From: Chamaecyparis obtusa
Taxonomy: Eukaryota > Streptophyta > Pinopsida > Cupressales > Cupressaceae
Direction: 5' to 3'
DNA length: 64,000 nt
Assembly (NCBI GenBank): GCA_027943335.1
Contig: BSBK01008434.1
Coordinates: 126,001 to 190,000, forward strand
In this document: positions 13,601 through 28,600 of the stretch, in pieces
How the letters are laid out: each line of letters begins with the position of its first letter
Numbering within the stretch: position 1 is the first letter of the stretch
Notes under the pieces: generated by a model
What the model was told of the DNA's origin: nothing
Seen by the model: only the letters and a program-made list of their open reading frames with translations
Databases searched by the model: none
Made by a program: the position numbers and the translations under genes

Positions 13601-16600
13601 CAAAGTATTTCCAACAATCCTTTCACGGAAAAACTGAAAATATTTTTAACAAAACTTTAAAGATAAAAGCAGAATATTGATATATCAATTAATTCTATAG
13701 AATGACAAAATACATGCACTTAATAACAGTTCAATACTTTTAAATACAATATGACTACCTAACCACCACACACTATTAGAATTATGACAGGGCCCAAATA
13801 ATTACTAGCCTTCTTTAGCACCTGAACAATTCGCATTGATAACCCAGGTTGACCTAATAAGTCCACAGAAGAAAACCTAATCACAAGCATTATACATCCA
13901 CAAAGCACAATTGTCTACAAAGTTCCATACATCATTCTTTCCACCAACTAAAACAAACTCGTGTAAATGAATTCATTGATCCAATATAGTGAGTAGTCAA
14001 AGGTGTTTTAGATCCAAACCTCCAGACAACTTAAAAAGGGCAGAAAACAAGACAACCACCTTTGCTCACAACTATTAAAGCTGTAGGTAAAGACATTTTC
14101 ATGCAAATGAGGAGGGCCAAAGCAAAGAAGTATAGACATTGCAGAAAAGATGTATGAATACTATTTTGTTTTACAGGTGCTAGGAATTGATAGTACTTGA
14201 AAAAAAGTTAAAAATGGGAAAGGTTTCTAACTTTTTATATATCCTTTAAAGTTTTAAACAATGGCTGAACATGAAAGATATAGGATCCAATTGGAGTAAG
14301 CAGTAAATCATTAAGGGTTCAGGACAAATTCCTCATAGAGACTACGAAATAATGATTGAAAAATAAACTAGTAAATGAAGGTTGCAGGATTAATTTCATC
14401 TTATGTTGAAATGTGTGAAGTTTGAATGGCATTGAATCATTTCTAATAGATTATATTTTGTTGTTGGATTAAGATCTACATTTATACATGCCTCAAGGTG
14501 GCAGATTGTATCAGGTATCATATTTTGCAGATTGTATACTAAGCCACATTAAGTATTGAAAACTTTTTCTAGAATTAGTTTGTTTGAAGGAGGTCTCTAT
14601 TTAGTGAAAAATGAAACAATGATTAAATGACTGAAAGGGTGTGACTCTCTGACTCTTGTCTTGATTTCATTAGGAGGATATGTGGCACTTTTTGCAACTC
14701 TTGCTGTTCGGAAAAAATGTACCCAATTGTGAAACCTACCTGACTAGAAGGTTATTGTCAACTGTTGTACTAGGCTCAAAAAATAATAAATATCATTCAT
14801 GTATGCTGATGAGTTACCTTTCAAGGTCCTTATAATTAGGCGTGTTCATGGTGAAGTTTTTCTTTTGCAATTTTTGCATCAATCTTCTTAAGGTATATAT
14901 GATGCCACTCACATCTACTTATTGCTAAATAGGAGCTTTGAAGAGGTAAACTGTGGCATGGGTGAAATCTAAAATGAATAACTTTGAGTCTTGATAAGTT
15001 GACATCAACTCACTCTACAGTGCTACACCATAGAAAACATTATTATAGAACATGTACTGCTTAACATCCTTTGGGAGATTTGAAAAATCAAAAACTAAAT
15101 CTTCAAAACCAGCCACACAGGATAGAATTTGTTTGCTGCCAAGGCCTTATCATTAACTAAAATTTGTTGCACAACTGGTGTCAAGATGCATACCTACCAT
15201 TGAGCCAATTCTTCTGATGCCTGAGAAAATTAGAAAGACCTATTCCTGAGAGCGTCAAATACCATGAAAGTATATCCCCATTTGAAATTATCAATAGTAA
15301 AAACGAAGATAAAGGCTTTTGGAAAAACACATTTGGATAATGTACACTTAGTAGGAGTTACAAATCTTTTGTAGATGACCTCTACTGTTTACTCATTCAA
15401 GCAGAAACAAAAAACATTGGAGGTAGAAATCCAAGAGACAGAAAAGATGATACAAAGAGGGAAAGACTCTGAAGATGAAAAATCCGAGAAGTATTCTTCT
15501 GCTAAGGCAAAATGTGTGTAATTATTACACTGAGAACTGTAGAATGACCCTATAAGAAACTCAATGGGGAGAAGACATTGTAGTTGTAGATTTTAAAGGT
15601 GATCGTCAAGACTTTCTCTCATGACAGATACTTCCAAACTTCATGCTGTACCCTGTTTTTGGTCATGTCTACTCATACCGTGTAGACCTGTGTTGTAAGC
15701 AAAACTAACCAAATGATTTCATGAGAATCTAACTACTGAATTCTAGTTGACAATTACTGCCAGCTAATGGCAAGGTGAAACCATCATGCATAGATTTCAA
15801 CATATTTCAATTTTGGTATTAAAATGTAAGAGCCTTACAAGAATCATCTCTTCGTTTCCATCTGTGTCTTCACTTTCCTCATTGTGAATTCCTTCATGTG
15901 ATGCAGATACAAGTGTCTCTAGTTGTCCATCTTCTTCTGCTGCTAGTGATGCTGCTAGCCTGTCAAGCAGAAGCAAATTTAACACATTTATTTGTGGATT
16001 TTTAATTTTAATATACCAGCTTCCAAAAAGAAATGAAAAGAATGTATACAAAGAATGCATTAAAAGAATTCTCCCATATAAAATATGGAACATAAAGTGG
16101 AACAAGTGCAAGTTTATCCATCATATATTGGCAACATATCTTATTTTAATATTATGTAATTTTTCTATTGGTGTGTTATCATGGACGAAAACATATTAAA
16201 AAAATAAGTATATGACTAAAATTTCTCCTTCAAGGAATTTAGAATTATTAAATGCTACTTTTTGAAATATAAACCTGGTCACCAATTGAAGGATTAAAGC
16301 ATTATAATAAGAGCATTTGGTTCACCTGCTGCAACTCAGAAAAATGTGATAGGAGAATCTATTGCAGGCTTGATAGGTTCTATGCTACCAATTTTTTTGT
16401 TTTGACGTTACTTATTGTAGCAGCAGAAATCAGATTCAACCTAGTTCATTGTCTGATCATCACCCTATTTCTGTTAAGATCAAGGTTAACAAAGAAAATA
16501 CTAAGGTTGTTGTGAAGGACAATAAATTCATACTTAACACCACCTTGCTTAAAGACAAGGATTGTCATGAGGCTATATTTCCACTGAGAGAAACTAAGAG

Positions 16601-19600
16601 AAGTCTGCTGAAAGACTTCTGCTACTGATAGACGGAATATTAATATTAAGAGCTGGTCTATTTTCTTTCAAACTATTGGTAAGAAAAGGCTATGGATAAT
16701 AGAAAAGTTGAAAGTGAGCTTCAAGAGAAGTTTTGCACCCTTGAGTCTTCTCTGCAAGATGAACCACATAATGAGAAGATAAATGAGGAATTAAGTAATA
16801 GCAAACACTTTCTTAGGACCTTCCAGACAGAAAATCCAAGGCCTAAAAGTCAGGGCAAAAATGAGCTAGTTGTCTATTGGAAATAAAGGTTCAAAAAAAT
16901 TCTTCAGATATATTGGAAAGAAGAATATCAATAAAAAGGTTGTTTATGTCTGGGATGGAGACTCCATGCTGTGTGATCAGGAAGATATTCGAGAGCAATT
17001 TTATTCTTATTTTAGAGCTTGTTCACTTTAGAAAGGAATGGTCAAGAATGCCATGATGCTAAGGGATTACGTAGAAACATCACACATAAGAAGATATCTA
17101 ATGATGGCTCAGCTAAATTAGTAAAAGATATTTCAAAAGATGAGATTACATCTACTATTCAATCTCTTAATAATGACAAATCCCTTGGGCCTGATGGACT
17201 GCCTGTGCAGTGTTATAGGCAGAATATTGATTGGATCAGTGAGGATCTCTATCACTTATACATGGAGGCTATTTGCAAAGGTTCCTTGATAGCAGTATCA
17301 ATAAACGCATTATTAGGTTGCTGCCTAAGGATGGAGACAAAGACATTAGTGAAAAACTGAGGACCCATTACATTGCTCAATGTTTCTTATTAAATGCTAG
17401 CAAAAATACTTGCTTTGAGACTTGTTGAAATTCTCCACTCCTTTATTAGTAGTAGATGGACTGGGTTTATAAAAGGCAGATACATTTTAGAAAATCTCCT
17501 AACTAGCTAGGAAGCCATGAAACTGGTCAAATCTTCAAACTAGCATATTGGTATGCTTCTCCTTGATTCTGAAAAGGCTTATGATAGAGTAGAATGATCT
17601 TTTCTCTTGATGACTCTGGAGGCTTTTGGGTTTCCTCTTATTGTTTGTCAGATGAACAAGACCTTGCTTGAGGATGTTCTGGCTCAGGTAGATGTCAATG
17701 GTTCTTTATCTAATCAATTTCGATTGCAGAGATCTATTAGGCAAGGATGTTGCTGCCCTTGCCCCTTTTGTCATTGCATCTGATGCTATTGTTTACATAT
17801 TTAGGTGCTAAAGTCTGAGCCCTAGAGTTGGAGGAGTGACTCTCCCTAATGGGAAGGATCTTTTAAACATCCAATTTGCTAATGATGCAGCTCTTTTTGT
17901 GGAACTCAAAGAAGACAACTTTTATGTGCTAACGCAAAAACTTAATATTTTTTGTAAAGAATCTGGTACTGAGTTCTTGACTGTAAATCTGTAAGTTTGG
18001 CTGGGAAAATTCTCCTCCTAATTGGTTTAGCAAGTATGATTTTCAATGGGGGGGGCGAACAACTGTCTCCCTCCCTAACAAGATATGTGGGAATTGATTA
18101 TTAATTTATTAGCAAAATTGATAAAAAGTTTGATAAATGGAATAGGCAGTATCTATCTCTTGCTCGTAGAATCCAAATTTGTCAAATCTTTCATCTTATA
18201 GCCTCTACTTTTCCTCTATACGGCTATTATGTAGCTACCAAGTTGATTATATCCAGAAGAAAATCAGACATTTTTTCTGGTTGGATGGCAAAGGCAATAA
18301 ACAGAAACATGTAGTGAAGTCGAATTGGTGTTGGCTTGATAAGTCTGCGGTTGGTCTAGATTTGAAAGGCTTGAAAAAACAAGGGGTCTCATTAGTTGTT
18401 AAATGGATTCTAAAAGCATCTTCACATCTTTGACTTATTGTTTGGCAAGTTCCCTGTTTTCCCTATTGGTTCTAATGTCTTTAAAAGTATATGGAAAGCC
18501 TGGGAGCAAGTTAAGATGTTTATCAAATGTTGTGAGTTTTTTGATAAAGAGAACAATAATAACTCTCTCAAGATCTATCTAGTGGAACTTATAAAATAAA
18601 GAAAAGAAAAGCCTCTTGCTTTGTTGCAAAAAATGTTCTGCTAAAGCCTGGTTTAATAGAGGCATAAAGCATTTTGATAATATTCTAACTAGTAACTAGT
18701 TGGAAACATGAACTTCTCTAGGTGCAGAATTTGGCCTCCCACAAAGCCAATGGAGAACATACTCTGTTCTTAGGAAGCTTGCAGAATGCTTACCTTTCCT
18801 ATTCAGCCTATCAATACTGATGACATGCTTGTTGAGAGTAAATGGCATAATGGTACAGGATTTCAGAAAATAAACTCAAAGGTGATTTATGGATCTTTGG
18901 TTAAATCCTAGGATGTCACCAGGCTTGTTGAAACCCTAACCTTTCCTCTAGCCAGTTGTCTAATATTTTTAAACTTCTTTGGTCTAGTATTGTGGAGCCA
19001 AAGAAAGCTTGCTTTAAATGGTTGCTCTTATTGAAGAAGTTGACATGTTCTTTACTCTCCTCGAACATGAACCTCTTCCCTATCTGTAGGGTCCCTGAAA
19101 CTGTGGAGCATATATTTTTTTATTGTTTTATGCTAGAGAAATTTGGCTTTTATTCTTTGATGACTTGGGGGATTTGAATTATAGGGGCGACTTGACTTGG
19201 CATGAGATTCTTTTTGACTATGTGAAGGGATTGGATAAATATTTAAACTTGTTTTGGCTTATTCTTTACACTGAAATTTTGAGGTTTTATGGAGAGCAAG
19301 AAACAAAGCTTGGTTCCAAGACAAGAAGAGGGAGCATACTGAGTCTTCTAAAAGATTCATATTCAAAATAATATTTCTGTGCAGGTGACTATAACTTTGG
19401 AGATTTCTAGGCACAAATTTCATAAGCTGCTGGACACTGGACAGGTGGAGATAAATAGATCTGAGGTCACATATACTATAAAGCAGCCCTATGCAAGGAA
19501 TAACAATGAGCTTTTTGCATTTTTCTAAGGAACTGTGTGGCATTTTAAAAGAGATATAACAAAAAATAATCTCATGAGGCTTTGGAAAAAGACTTGGGAA

Positions 19601-22600
19601 TTCAAGATGATCGGAGCTTGCATCATGATGACAGTGCAATTGAGATAGTAAGGTCAAATGATAAAATTCTAGAAATTCACCCACCTATAGGGTGGAATAA
19701 CTTTGATATTTACAGTGAAAGCAGAAATTTTTGAAAGAACTGTGTCTACAGGGATGCTGCTACAGTGTAATATCTACTGGCTTCTGTTTTATGTATTATC
19801 TGTTGGCTACTGTGTTTTGTAGTTCTGTTGTTCTGTTAATATCTATGTATACTCTGTGCTTGATGGCCTTCAAAGGATTTTTGGCTATATATTATAGTGT
19901 GAATGCCTTGCATGGCCTAGCTCTGCTCTGGTAGTTGACTTTATATCTCTTTTTCAGAGACCCTGTGTGGTCTATGGTCTTGATCAAGTCTTGGTACATC
20001 TTCCAAACAGTATCTCCATATGAACTGGTGATTGTATTTCGAAAATTTAGTTCTTGGTAATCTAATATCAATTCAAAAAAATATAAGCCTGATTCAACTA
20101 TATGAAATAAGTTACTAGCTTCAAACTTGTGCCTCAAAATGCGCAAAGTCCATGCTACAGAATCATTCAGAAAAAGCATCAAAGGTGAAGCAGATCACAT
20201 GATAGTCAAAATAAAGATGGCTACTAAATTACCTTGAGTCCTATTGTATGTGTATTGAAGCCAGAGGTGACAGAGGTGCACATGCAAGACAATGAATTCA
20301 CAAGGTCACCTGTATTAATGACCTCTCTTGTATCATATGGCATTCTATATCCCACCATAAAACATGCTCCAACATCATTTGTAAGAACATTTGATAGATA
20401 CCAATTATGAGAACAACTGGAATTCATGGTTGTACTTTTAGTATATGATTCTCTTAGCTATTTGTCTAGTCAGCTGCTGTATAATTCTAAGGTTGAATAA
20501 CCAACCATTATAACATCCTGCACTTTACTGACAAGCCTACTGCCTTGCTGTGGCTGTGAACCACATGACAATCAAGCTGCATGAACCACATTTTTGTAAC
20601 TAGTAATATGATTGTGATTTGATTGTGACTGAATATATTGAATATGCATCCAACTATGATGGATGATTTCCTCCTATCATTGCTTTCTTTACCTGCATTT
20701 ACAATTAAGTATTTGCATGCAATTACTATTCTCTGCTAGCAAAAAAGATTATTTATTACTATAGCATTAGTTGCTCATTATCACAACTACCTCTTTACTC
20801 TATTGTAAACAATGCCTTATAGCTAGAATCTTACGCACTAATTTGATAAACTAATTATTATTGTCCAACAATTGCTTACAATGTATGAAACTCTGCATTA
20901 GTATATAAACTGAACTCTTACCTAAACTCTCCACGGAATCAAGGCAGAATTGACATCTTATTTCTTGCTGATAATTACCAGAAGCGACAAGAAAGGATTT
21001 CATACATTTTAAAGTTCCAGGAAATAAGTTACAATATGTCTTGTTCAACATTATAGAATTTTGTTTACATATCTGAAATTCTCTGGTTTATATTTAAACA
21101 ATAAACATTGATGTACAAAAAAAACATATAATGTCCAATATAACTTATATCCTTCCCAGGTTTAGTAAGTCCCCCAATTCCAAGCACAAGTTCAGGTCAG
21201 AGCAGTATCAAAGCAGATATTCTTTTGGAATTTGAAGAGAGAGAGAGAGAGAGAGAGCATGCGTGTCTCAAGATTGGATCCTGTTATGTTAATGTTTGCT
21301 GGTTTTAACAGTAGCAAGCTTCATGCTTTCCTTATTCCTATCTGGTAAGTAACACTGTAACAGGATGCCTGATCCTCAATGGATTTTCTTCATTAGTCTT
21401 CTTCAGGGAGAACTAGAGCCCCGAATACTCTCAGAAAATAAGAAAAAAAATGCTACTGATTTTAACGAAACATTTATCACATCCTTATTTGTTTCAATTA
21501 TCAGCTGATGCTTTTAAGGCACTCAATCTGACACTGGTTTTGTCAAATTCTTATCAAATTCAGCCCTAAATGTCTACAATATTTGAAAGTTTAAATTTAC
21601 AGACAAATGTTTTATTGTTTTAGGTTCTTGTTTCCAATTTTAGAGTTTCAAAATCAATATGTAAAGAAAACTTTGGATATCCCTGCAGTAATGTAAAGCT
21701 TATCCTTTCAGCTTAACAGGTTGAGTGATCCCAAATATGTATAGGAAAGAAAAATAGAACTTTTGAATCTGTCAAAAGCAACTTTAAGCAATCTGCAATA
21801 TTTCCTGAAAGACTCTCTAGCTCTAATCTTATCATTAAAATAACCCTAACTCTTCCAAATCAAAGAAATTTATCTGCATTTACTGGATCTTATCAGTCTA
21901 CAATCAGTTATGATATTTAGATTGATATATACAGCTTCAAAGAATGTCCGTCCACATTACTTTAAATTATCAGCATATAACCTTACATAAGCAAACTTCA
22001 TAAACCTTGATAAAACCACCTTGGAATCATTTCAAATATTGTTAAACCATAGCAATTCCATGACATACAAAGCATCTGCAGCTTCGTAACTGCCACTTTC
22101 ATTCACAGTCTGTGAACTGCAAGCTGCCTCCAGTTTCTGGTCAATATCACCATGAACTTCATTTTTTTTAATTGATGGTTTTCTAACCTCCTTAGCATTC
22201 TGAATTTCCTGTGCAAGTTGTTCCAGTTTGCGAGTCCTCAACTGCCAAAACAAGAGAAATATTTATCAATTTTCATTCTGTAATTGGCTATATTTTCAAC
22301 GGAAATCCCCCTAAGTATTCATTGGAAAATAATAAGTTGCTTATATTTACTTCCAAGGATCTGCAGAGTTTTTATTAAAAATATCAACATGAATTACAGA
22401 GAAACTAAAATATGTCGTTATAACATCTCCAAAAGAAACCCATAAGAATGAAAACTTAAGAGGCTATTGTTCTCCAAGAGACTGACTTTCCAAAACAATA
22501 TTGACAAAGAATATTCACTAATAATTTACCTCAGAGAATTCACCAAATTTTATTAAAATGTTTAAAATATATTAACATTAACATTGATAAAACTGCAAAT

Positions 22601-25600
22601 TTTGGAACTTCTCGGAACAATCATTGATTTTTTTCCAAAACTTAAAAAACTTAAATTTTGGTCGCTTACATTCTCCAATTGGCTACTGGAAAAAAATCCA
22701 AAAAAATAGTCTCCAAGAGGCGATGAGGATTTACAAGTTTATTTGCTTATGAGCACAATTTGAAAACTTGTGAGTTGGCAAAACATGGCAGACCCAATTT
22801 TGACTTAGACCCAGCAACTTGACAAAACTTAACAAAATAAAAAATGCATACATTCAAAAATCAGCATATGCAAGTTTCTCCTGCATACTCACCAGGTAAT
22901 TTTCGTGAGTTTATTTGTAAAACTTGCCCACTAGTATATGGGCAAATTTCTTAGTTGTGAATAAATCTTGCAAGTATTTGTGGCCTCCACAACACACCCC
23001 TATGCTTACAGAATTGGGGGCCCTTTTTTCCATCTCCAAGCCTTTTAAGTGAATTTATAATTTCATGTCTTCAAGGTTAATTGAGAAGGTCCATCATTTT
23101 GAAGTTGTCTAGTCTCCATTGTCAAGGTAGCCTGTTCACAATCCCACTTTGAGGGAATGCATGACAAAGGTGTCCAGTTGAAGTGCTCAGGTGTTCAAGA
23201 GGTCAATGGGAAAAACAAATTTTGAGTTGCATTAAAAATTTACCAAAACTTGGCCTGGGTGGACTGTTGGAGTTTTCTTGCAATCACACATGCATGCCTG
23301 CAAAGTTTTCCCTGAAAACCTGATTTGTTAAGCCATTGGCAAAAAATTGGACTTTTCTACAGTTGTTGCAGGACAGTCCGATTTCTCCAAAAGTACACTA
23401 AGCCTACTGTTGTGGGGTTTTCTCCTGTCTCGACAATCCCTAAAAAAATACCGTCTGCCACCAGAATCTCATCTGTTTGAGTACATCAGACTTTTCCATC
23501 TGGCCTGCAACCCTGTCTAACTGTTGTCCCATTCTAAAACCCCGATATTGCAGACCATCAGACTTTTGTTCTCGTCTCACAATACAGTCTGGCTGCATAC
23601 CTACTTCTTTCTTCCGAAACTCCACAAATCTTGGTTGTTGGACATTTACATTGACCTTGCAGCCCCTGAAAGCTTGCATCAGATCCCCAACAGCCCACCC
23701 GCATCCTAAATAGTTGCACTACTGCAAGAAACCTCTAAGACTTCAGCAAAGAAGCGCATTTACTCATGCATGAGGGATTATAAAGCCCACAACTATTCAT
23801 TTCATTCTACTTATCTTTTGCAATTTTCATTTTCATCTGAAACAGCTACATTCATCCACATCTCCTATCTATGTAAATCATGTGTCTAGACTCTATATAG
23901 TTTGTTAATTTTATTGTTATTGCTGATTTCTGCATCTGCGTGATATTCTTTTATGGTAATCCTGGATAAACAAACATATTTCACATTTGCATACACTCCA
24001 GATTTATTGCAGTAGTTTCATCTTGTTTATCAACACATGATGTTACTACAACATCTGTGGATAATTTATATTACAGTATATACCCATTAATGCAGAAAGA
24101 AACATAGCCACAAACCACAATTGCTTGCAAACTTAACTAGCAAAAGCAAAATAATGACACGAGATTTACCCTAGAGAAAACCATACCAATGAAAATTCCA
24201 GCAAGAATCAATTATCAAAATCAGTTATACTAGTTGGTCACTTCGTAAGGGCCACCAATTACACTACTCTCACAGCTGTAGTGTTCTGTCAATCCCCGGG
24301 TTGGTGTTTCGGTTCCTCCCCACCCATCCTCTCACTTGTAGCTAATATAGTAAACTCTTACAATCACACTCTTCCAACAAACATGGTAACAGACTTCTAT
24401 CTTTAATTGCTAACAATCCTGAGACTTAGCATGACTGCTATGTATTTCCAGGTGTGCTTCTGTCTTCCCTATCACCTAAGTGAGTACAATTCTCTAAGAT
24501 TTGCCATAGACCTCCCTTCATCTCCATAGGTCTATTTGATCCACCAAGAAAGATCTATTTACACTTGAGATATACAAATTGACAAAAGGCAATGGGATGT
24601 CTTCTATGCAAAATATTAAAGGTGAACCATTTCAAGTCCTCCTATGACAGTTCATTTCAATTGCTTTGTCCAATATGGGATATGTTCAACCACAACCGGA
24701 ATAGGGACCTGCACACAATCCCATGATGACAATTTCCAAAATGGTTGAAAATGTCATCAGCAATTTTCCTTCTTTGCTTTACCTCCTCAATTATCAAAAA
24801 AAAGTTGGATCGCGGAGTACCCCAAAGGACATGGCCAAGTGCATGTAACATTGAGTAACATAACATATCCAATTTTGGATGCACCATAACAAGTTCAATT
24901 TATAACCCTAAAAAGAGAGTTAATGTGGTTCTTGGTATGGTGCACCACAACAAACAAGGCTAGATAAAAGCAAACATACCCTTGATTGAAATATTATGTT
25001 GGTTAATTTATAGGCATTTTAACAGATACAAATGCATGCATTTTCAGTGATAGTTCAAGAATTATTACAATTTATATTTCTTAGCACTAAATTTCACCTT
25101 ATAACCCACCACTAATTGAAAAAAAAACTAAAGACATGTTTATTTGTGATATTAAAGCATTATGTCAAGCAAGAAACCACATTCACTCCTTGATGTTGGG
25201 AACCTCAATGGTGGAGACAAGGTGCAACTTCTAGGTGAAATTTTGACTATAAATATTCTTGGTCATGGTCTTAATAATTAAAAATATGACACTCCCAATA
25301 TGAATAAATTAGAGACTTCAAGCTTCTCTGATAAATATTGTTTAATAAAAAAGGAAGTGGGAAAAAACATGTAGGAAAATTCATTGAATCAACATTTTAA
25401 ACCACTTTGCAGTCCATCATCAAGATGAATAATATGACTACAAAACATGGTTCTTTATATGAATACTCCAAAAACTATTAAACAAGCTGGAATACTGAGA
25501 GGTGGGGTGAATCAGCATTCAATTAAAAACTTAAACCCTTAAGCGTCTTTGTAACTCAAACACTTCTTGTAGTATGAAAACAAAACATTCAGCACAATTG

Positions 25601-28600
25601 CACAAGAGAACACCAGATTTATGTGGAAAACCCAACAAGGGAAAAACCACAGTGAGAAATCTCACCATATAAAACAAGATTACGACTTTGTTTTAGGGTT
25701 GCGACTCAAGGAAAAAACAACTCCCTAAAAATATAATTTTATGGCTGCAACCAAAGGAAGTTCACTACTCCCTTAGAATAACAACACTTACAGAAGAAGG
25801 CTACGACATTAGAATATCATGAAGTACAATTAAGCTTCCACCGCAACACAATCATACCATCAACAACCTTCGACTGACTGCCTCTAGCACAATTTTGGGC
25901 ATATCTGAATGTAGATACCTTCAGCTCACTACCTCTGGCATGCTATGCATTTTGTTCACACACTTCACAACCCCACATACCACAACAACTTCCACTACCT
26001 TGAAATTGCTTTGATCTTCCATTTATATACTCTACAAGCACCAACAAACTTCTCCAAGTCGGCCAAGGAGGTCGGCCACAAACACTCATGCGGTGGAAGA
26101 GAAATAAATCCAGACCAAAGTAAGAGGTAAATGACCCAAAATACATTAACACACTTCTCCATGATGGCACAAACCACAAGGCATTGGTGCAAATGTTCCA
26201 AGGCAGCCAGACAACCACTTATCCTTCCAAACATCCACTCCAGTCAACAAATGGTACTGGAAAGACCAAGAACTTGTGTGAAGCTCAAAACACATGCCTT
26301 TCAACATCGTCCCTATAGCATTCATTCACACTATCACATCCAATTAAGCTGGCGCAAACACACTAATATTGAAAAACCTAGCACATGTGCAAACCAATTA
26401 ACCAATCTTGAATTATAACGTGTGCAGTACACCTAAACACCTGAAACTTGAAAAGGAGCAAAAAACAAACAATATGAACAAGTCTCCCAAACTGATAGAG
26501 CAAAAACTGAAGAGCGGAGAATTCAGAGCATTCTGACTTCTCCTCTAAGATCCTCTACATTGTCTTAATATAGCCTGGTACACTGACGTCTCTAACTTTC
26601 TCAGCAAAAGAAACTATGACTTGAAACTTTGAATATATCATCTTTTCAGCTCTATGAACTTAACTCCCAAACCGTGAGACAATAACTTCAAGGCAGAGAA
26701 ATGCAGTACAAAACCACGAGGCAAAAACACCAAAATTGGCACAACATACTTGAACTGTTTCATTGCAACAATCTATTAATCAGAACATTTTTGACATCCA
26801 ACCAAGAACTTTAGAACATCAAATATTTCACATCCAACCATGAACTCCAGAACATCACTTTTGACATCCAATCATGAGCATCTGATCAACACATATTTGA
26901 CATCCCACCATGAGCTTTAGATCAGCACATTTGACATCCAGCCATCATTAGATAGCACATTTGATCAGCACACATTTGGCATTCAACCATAAACATTTTA
27001 ACATCCAACCATGAACATTTAGTCATACAAACCTAGGTTGATATAACTAAAAACATAATGTCACACAACTGCAACAATCTCCCCTTTGGGACATCTAGAC
27101 AAGATCATCATAGGTTGCCATCAATGACAGCACACACATTGCTCCATATCTGCAACAATCTCCCAACACACTGCTCTAAATCTGCAATAATCATACCATA
27201 GGTTGACATCAATGACAACACACTGCTCTTTATTTGCAACAAGAACATCTTGAGTTGGGAATCCCTTACAAACGCTAGAGAGGATATAATTAATGCATAT
27301 TAAAAAAAGTCTCCAAGCATTAATTATATTTATTATCCATAACATGTTAATCCCTTAGCTTGTGAATGATGGTCCTCAACGTGTCACTTTATTCTAATCC
27401 TTAACCTTTTTTAGGTTGTCAGGGTTTACCAATTCTATAGCTTCCCTCAGTTTCCTTCATTAATTGATCCTCTCTTACCAATATTTTTTGCCTCCTCAAT
27501 ACAAATTTAATGTGTGCAACTATGTGTGTGATCAACTAAGGTTGAGCTCTTTAAGCAGCAACAAAGAATATCTACAAAGTGTCAAACATTTCTCCCTCGT
27601 TCACCTATGTAAGGAAAGCCACAACCAATAAATGTGACAGTGATCCATAAACTAGGATGCATTTTCCATACATCGCTTATCAACGACCTATTAGAGAACA
27701 ACAAAGATTAATTTCAACTAAGAAAGAATTAGCAAAAAAAGCGAGAAACAAACATCACCATAAAAGTTGAGGACAAAAATACCCTAGAGAAACCTAATTG
27801 TGGATGAAAACTCCAGCAACTTGTGAGCACTTCTCATTTAAATCATTTCAAAAATAGCAAATACAAAATGGTCTAGGCCTCTTAGGCTTGTAATAACACC
27901 ATAAACTGACCCTGGTTTATCCCTAGTGACCTGCAAAAACTCAAACAACACTTCTCCTACTACTTGCACTTACATAGTTAATTAGGAACTTTAAAAACCT
28001 AGAAATACTAATCTAAATCTCTCCAAAGGCTCTCCATCATCCTCTATTCTAGCTACAATAGGCTATAAAGAGCACTAAAATGCAAGAGGTAGTAGAAAAG
28101 ACCAAGACATAGTCAGCAAGTAATAACATAAAATAAAATGAATGTAATTAAGTTCTTGCTCCCAACAATTGGTTAATCGGCAGTTACCGACAATTGGCAT
28201 TCTCAACCAGCGTCAACTGCCTATATATTTCATATTTTACATGTAGTTGGGGACCGCTCATATGATATCATGCACACATTGCATATTGGTGGAATGAGAA
28301 TAAAGCTTTATCTTTTTGAATATGTATGCAAGTAATTTATATTATTATTTCATAAATTTGTTACTTTCATTTACTTTTAAATCTGTCAAAGTAAAATATG
28401 CAACATTTGGCCTTGCTAGATGACATATGGGACCGGATGCCACAGCCCAGAAAATTCTGCTCACAGGTCTGAGGTGTCCAACAATACACACAAACGCTCG
28501 AGAGTGGGTGGTGAGATTGACAAACTTCTAAAAAGAGACTACATGCCATCGTTCCCATCACAACCATAGGGATTTTTCAAGAGGTGGAGACTGGACTTCA

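Larger units (their letters stand above)
15960..22068 (-). other. XPG intron 3 (6.1 kb)
   Basis: A phase-2 intron with donor GTATGTCATG and acceptor GCTTGACAG. Its left half contains a degenerate L1-type LINE on the opposite strand. The stretch 20081-22068 shows only AT-rich sequence and a (GA)n run. Confidence 0.82.
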
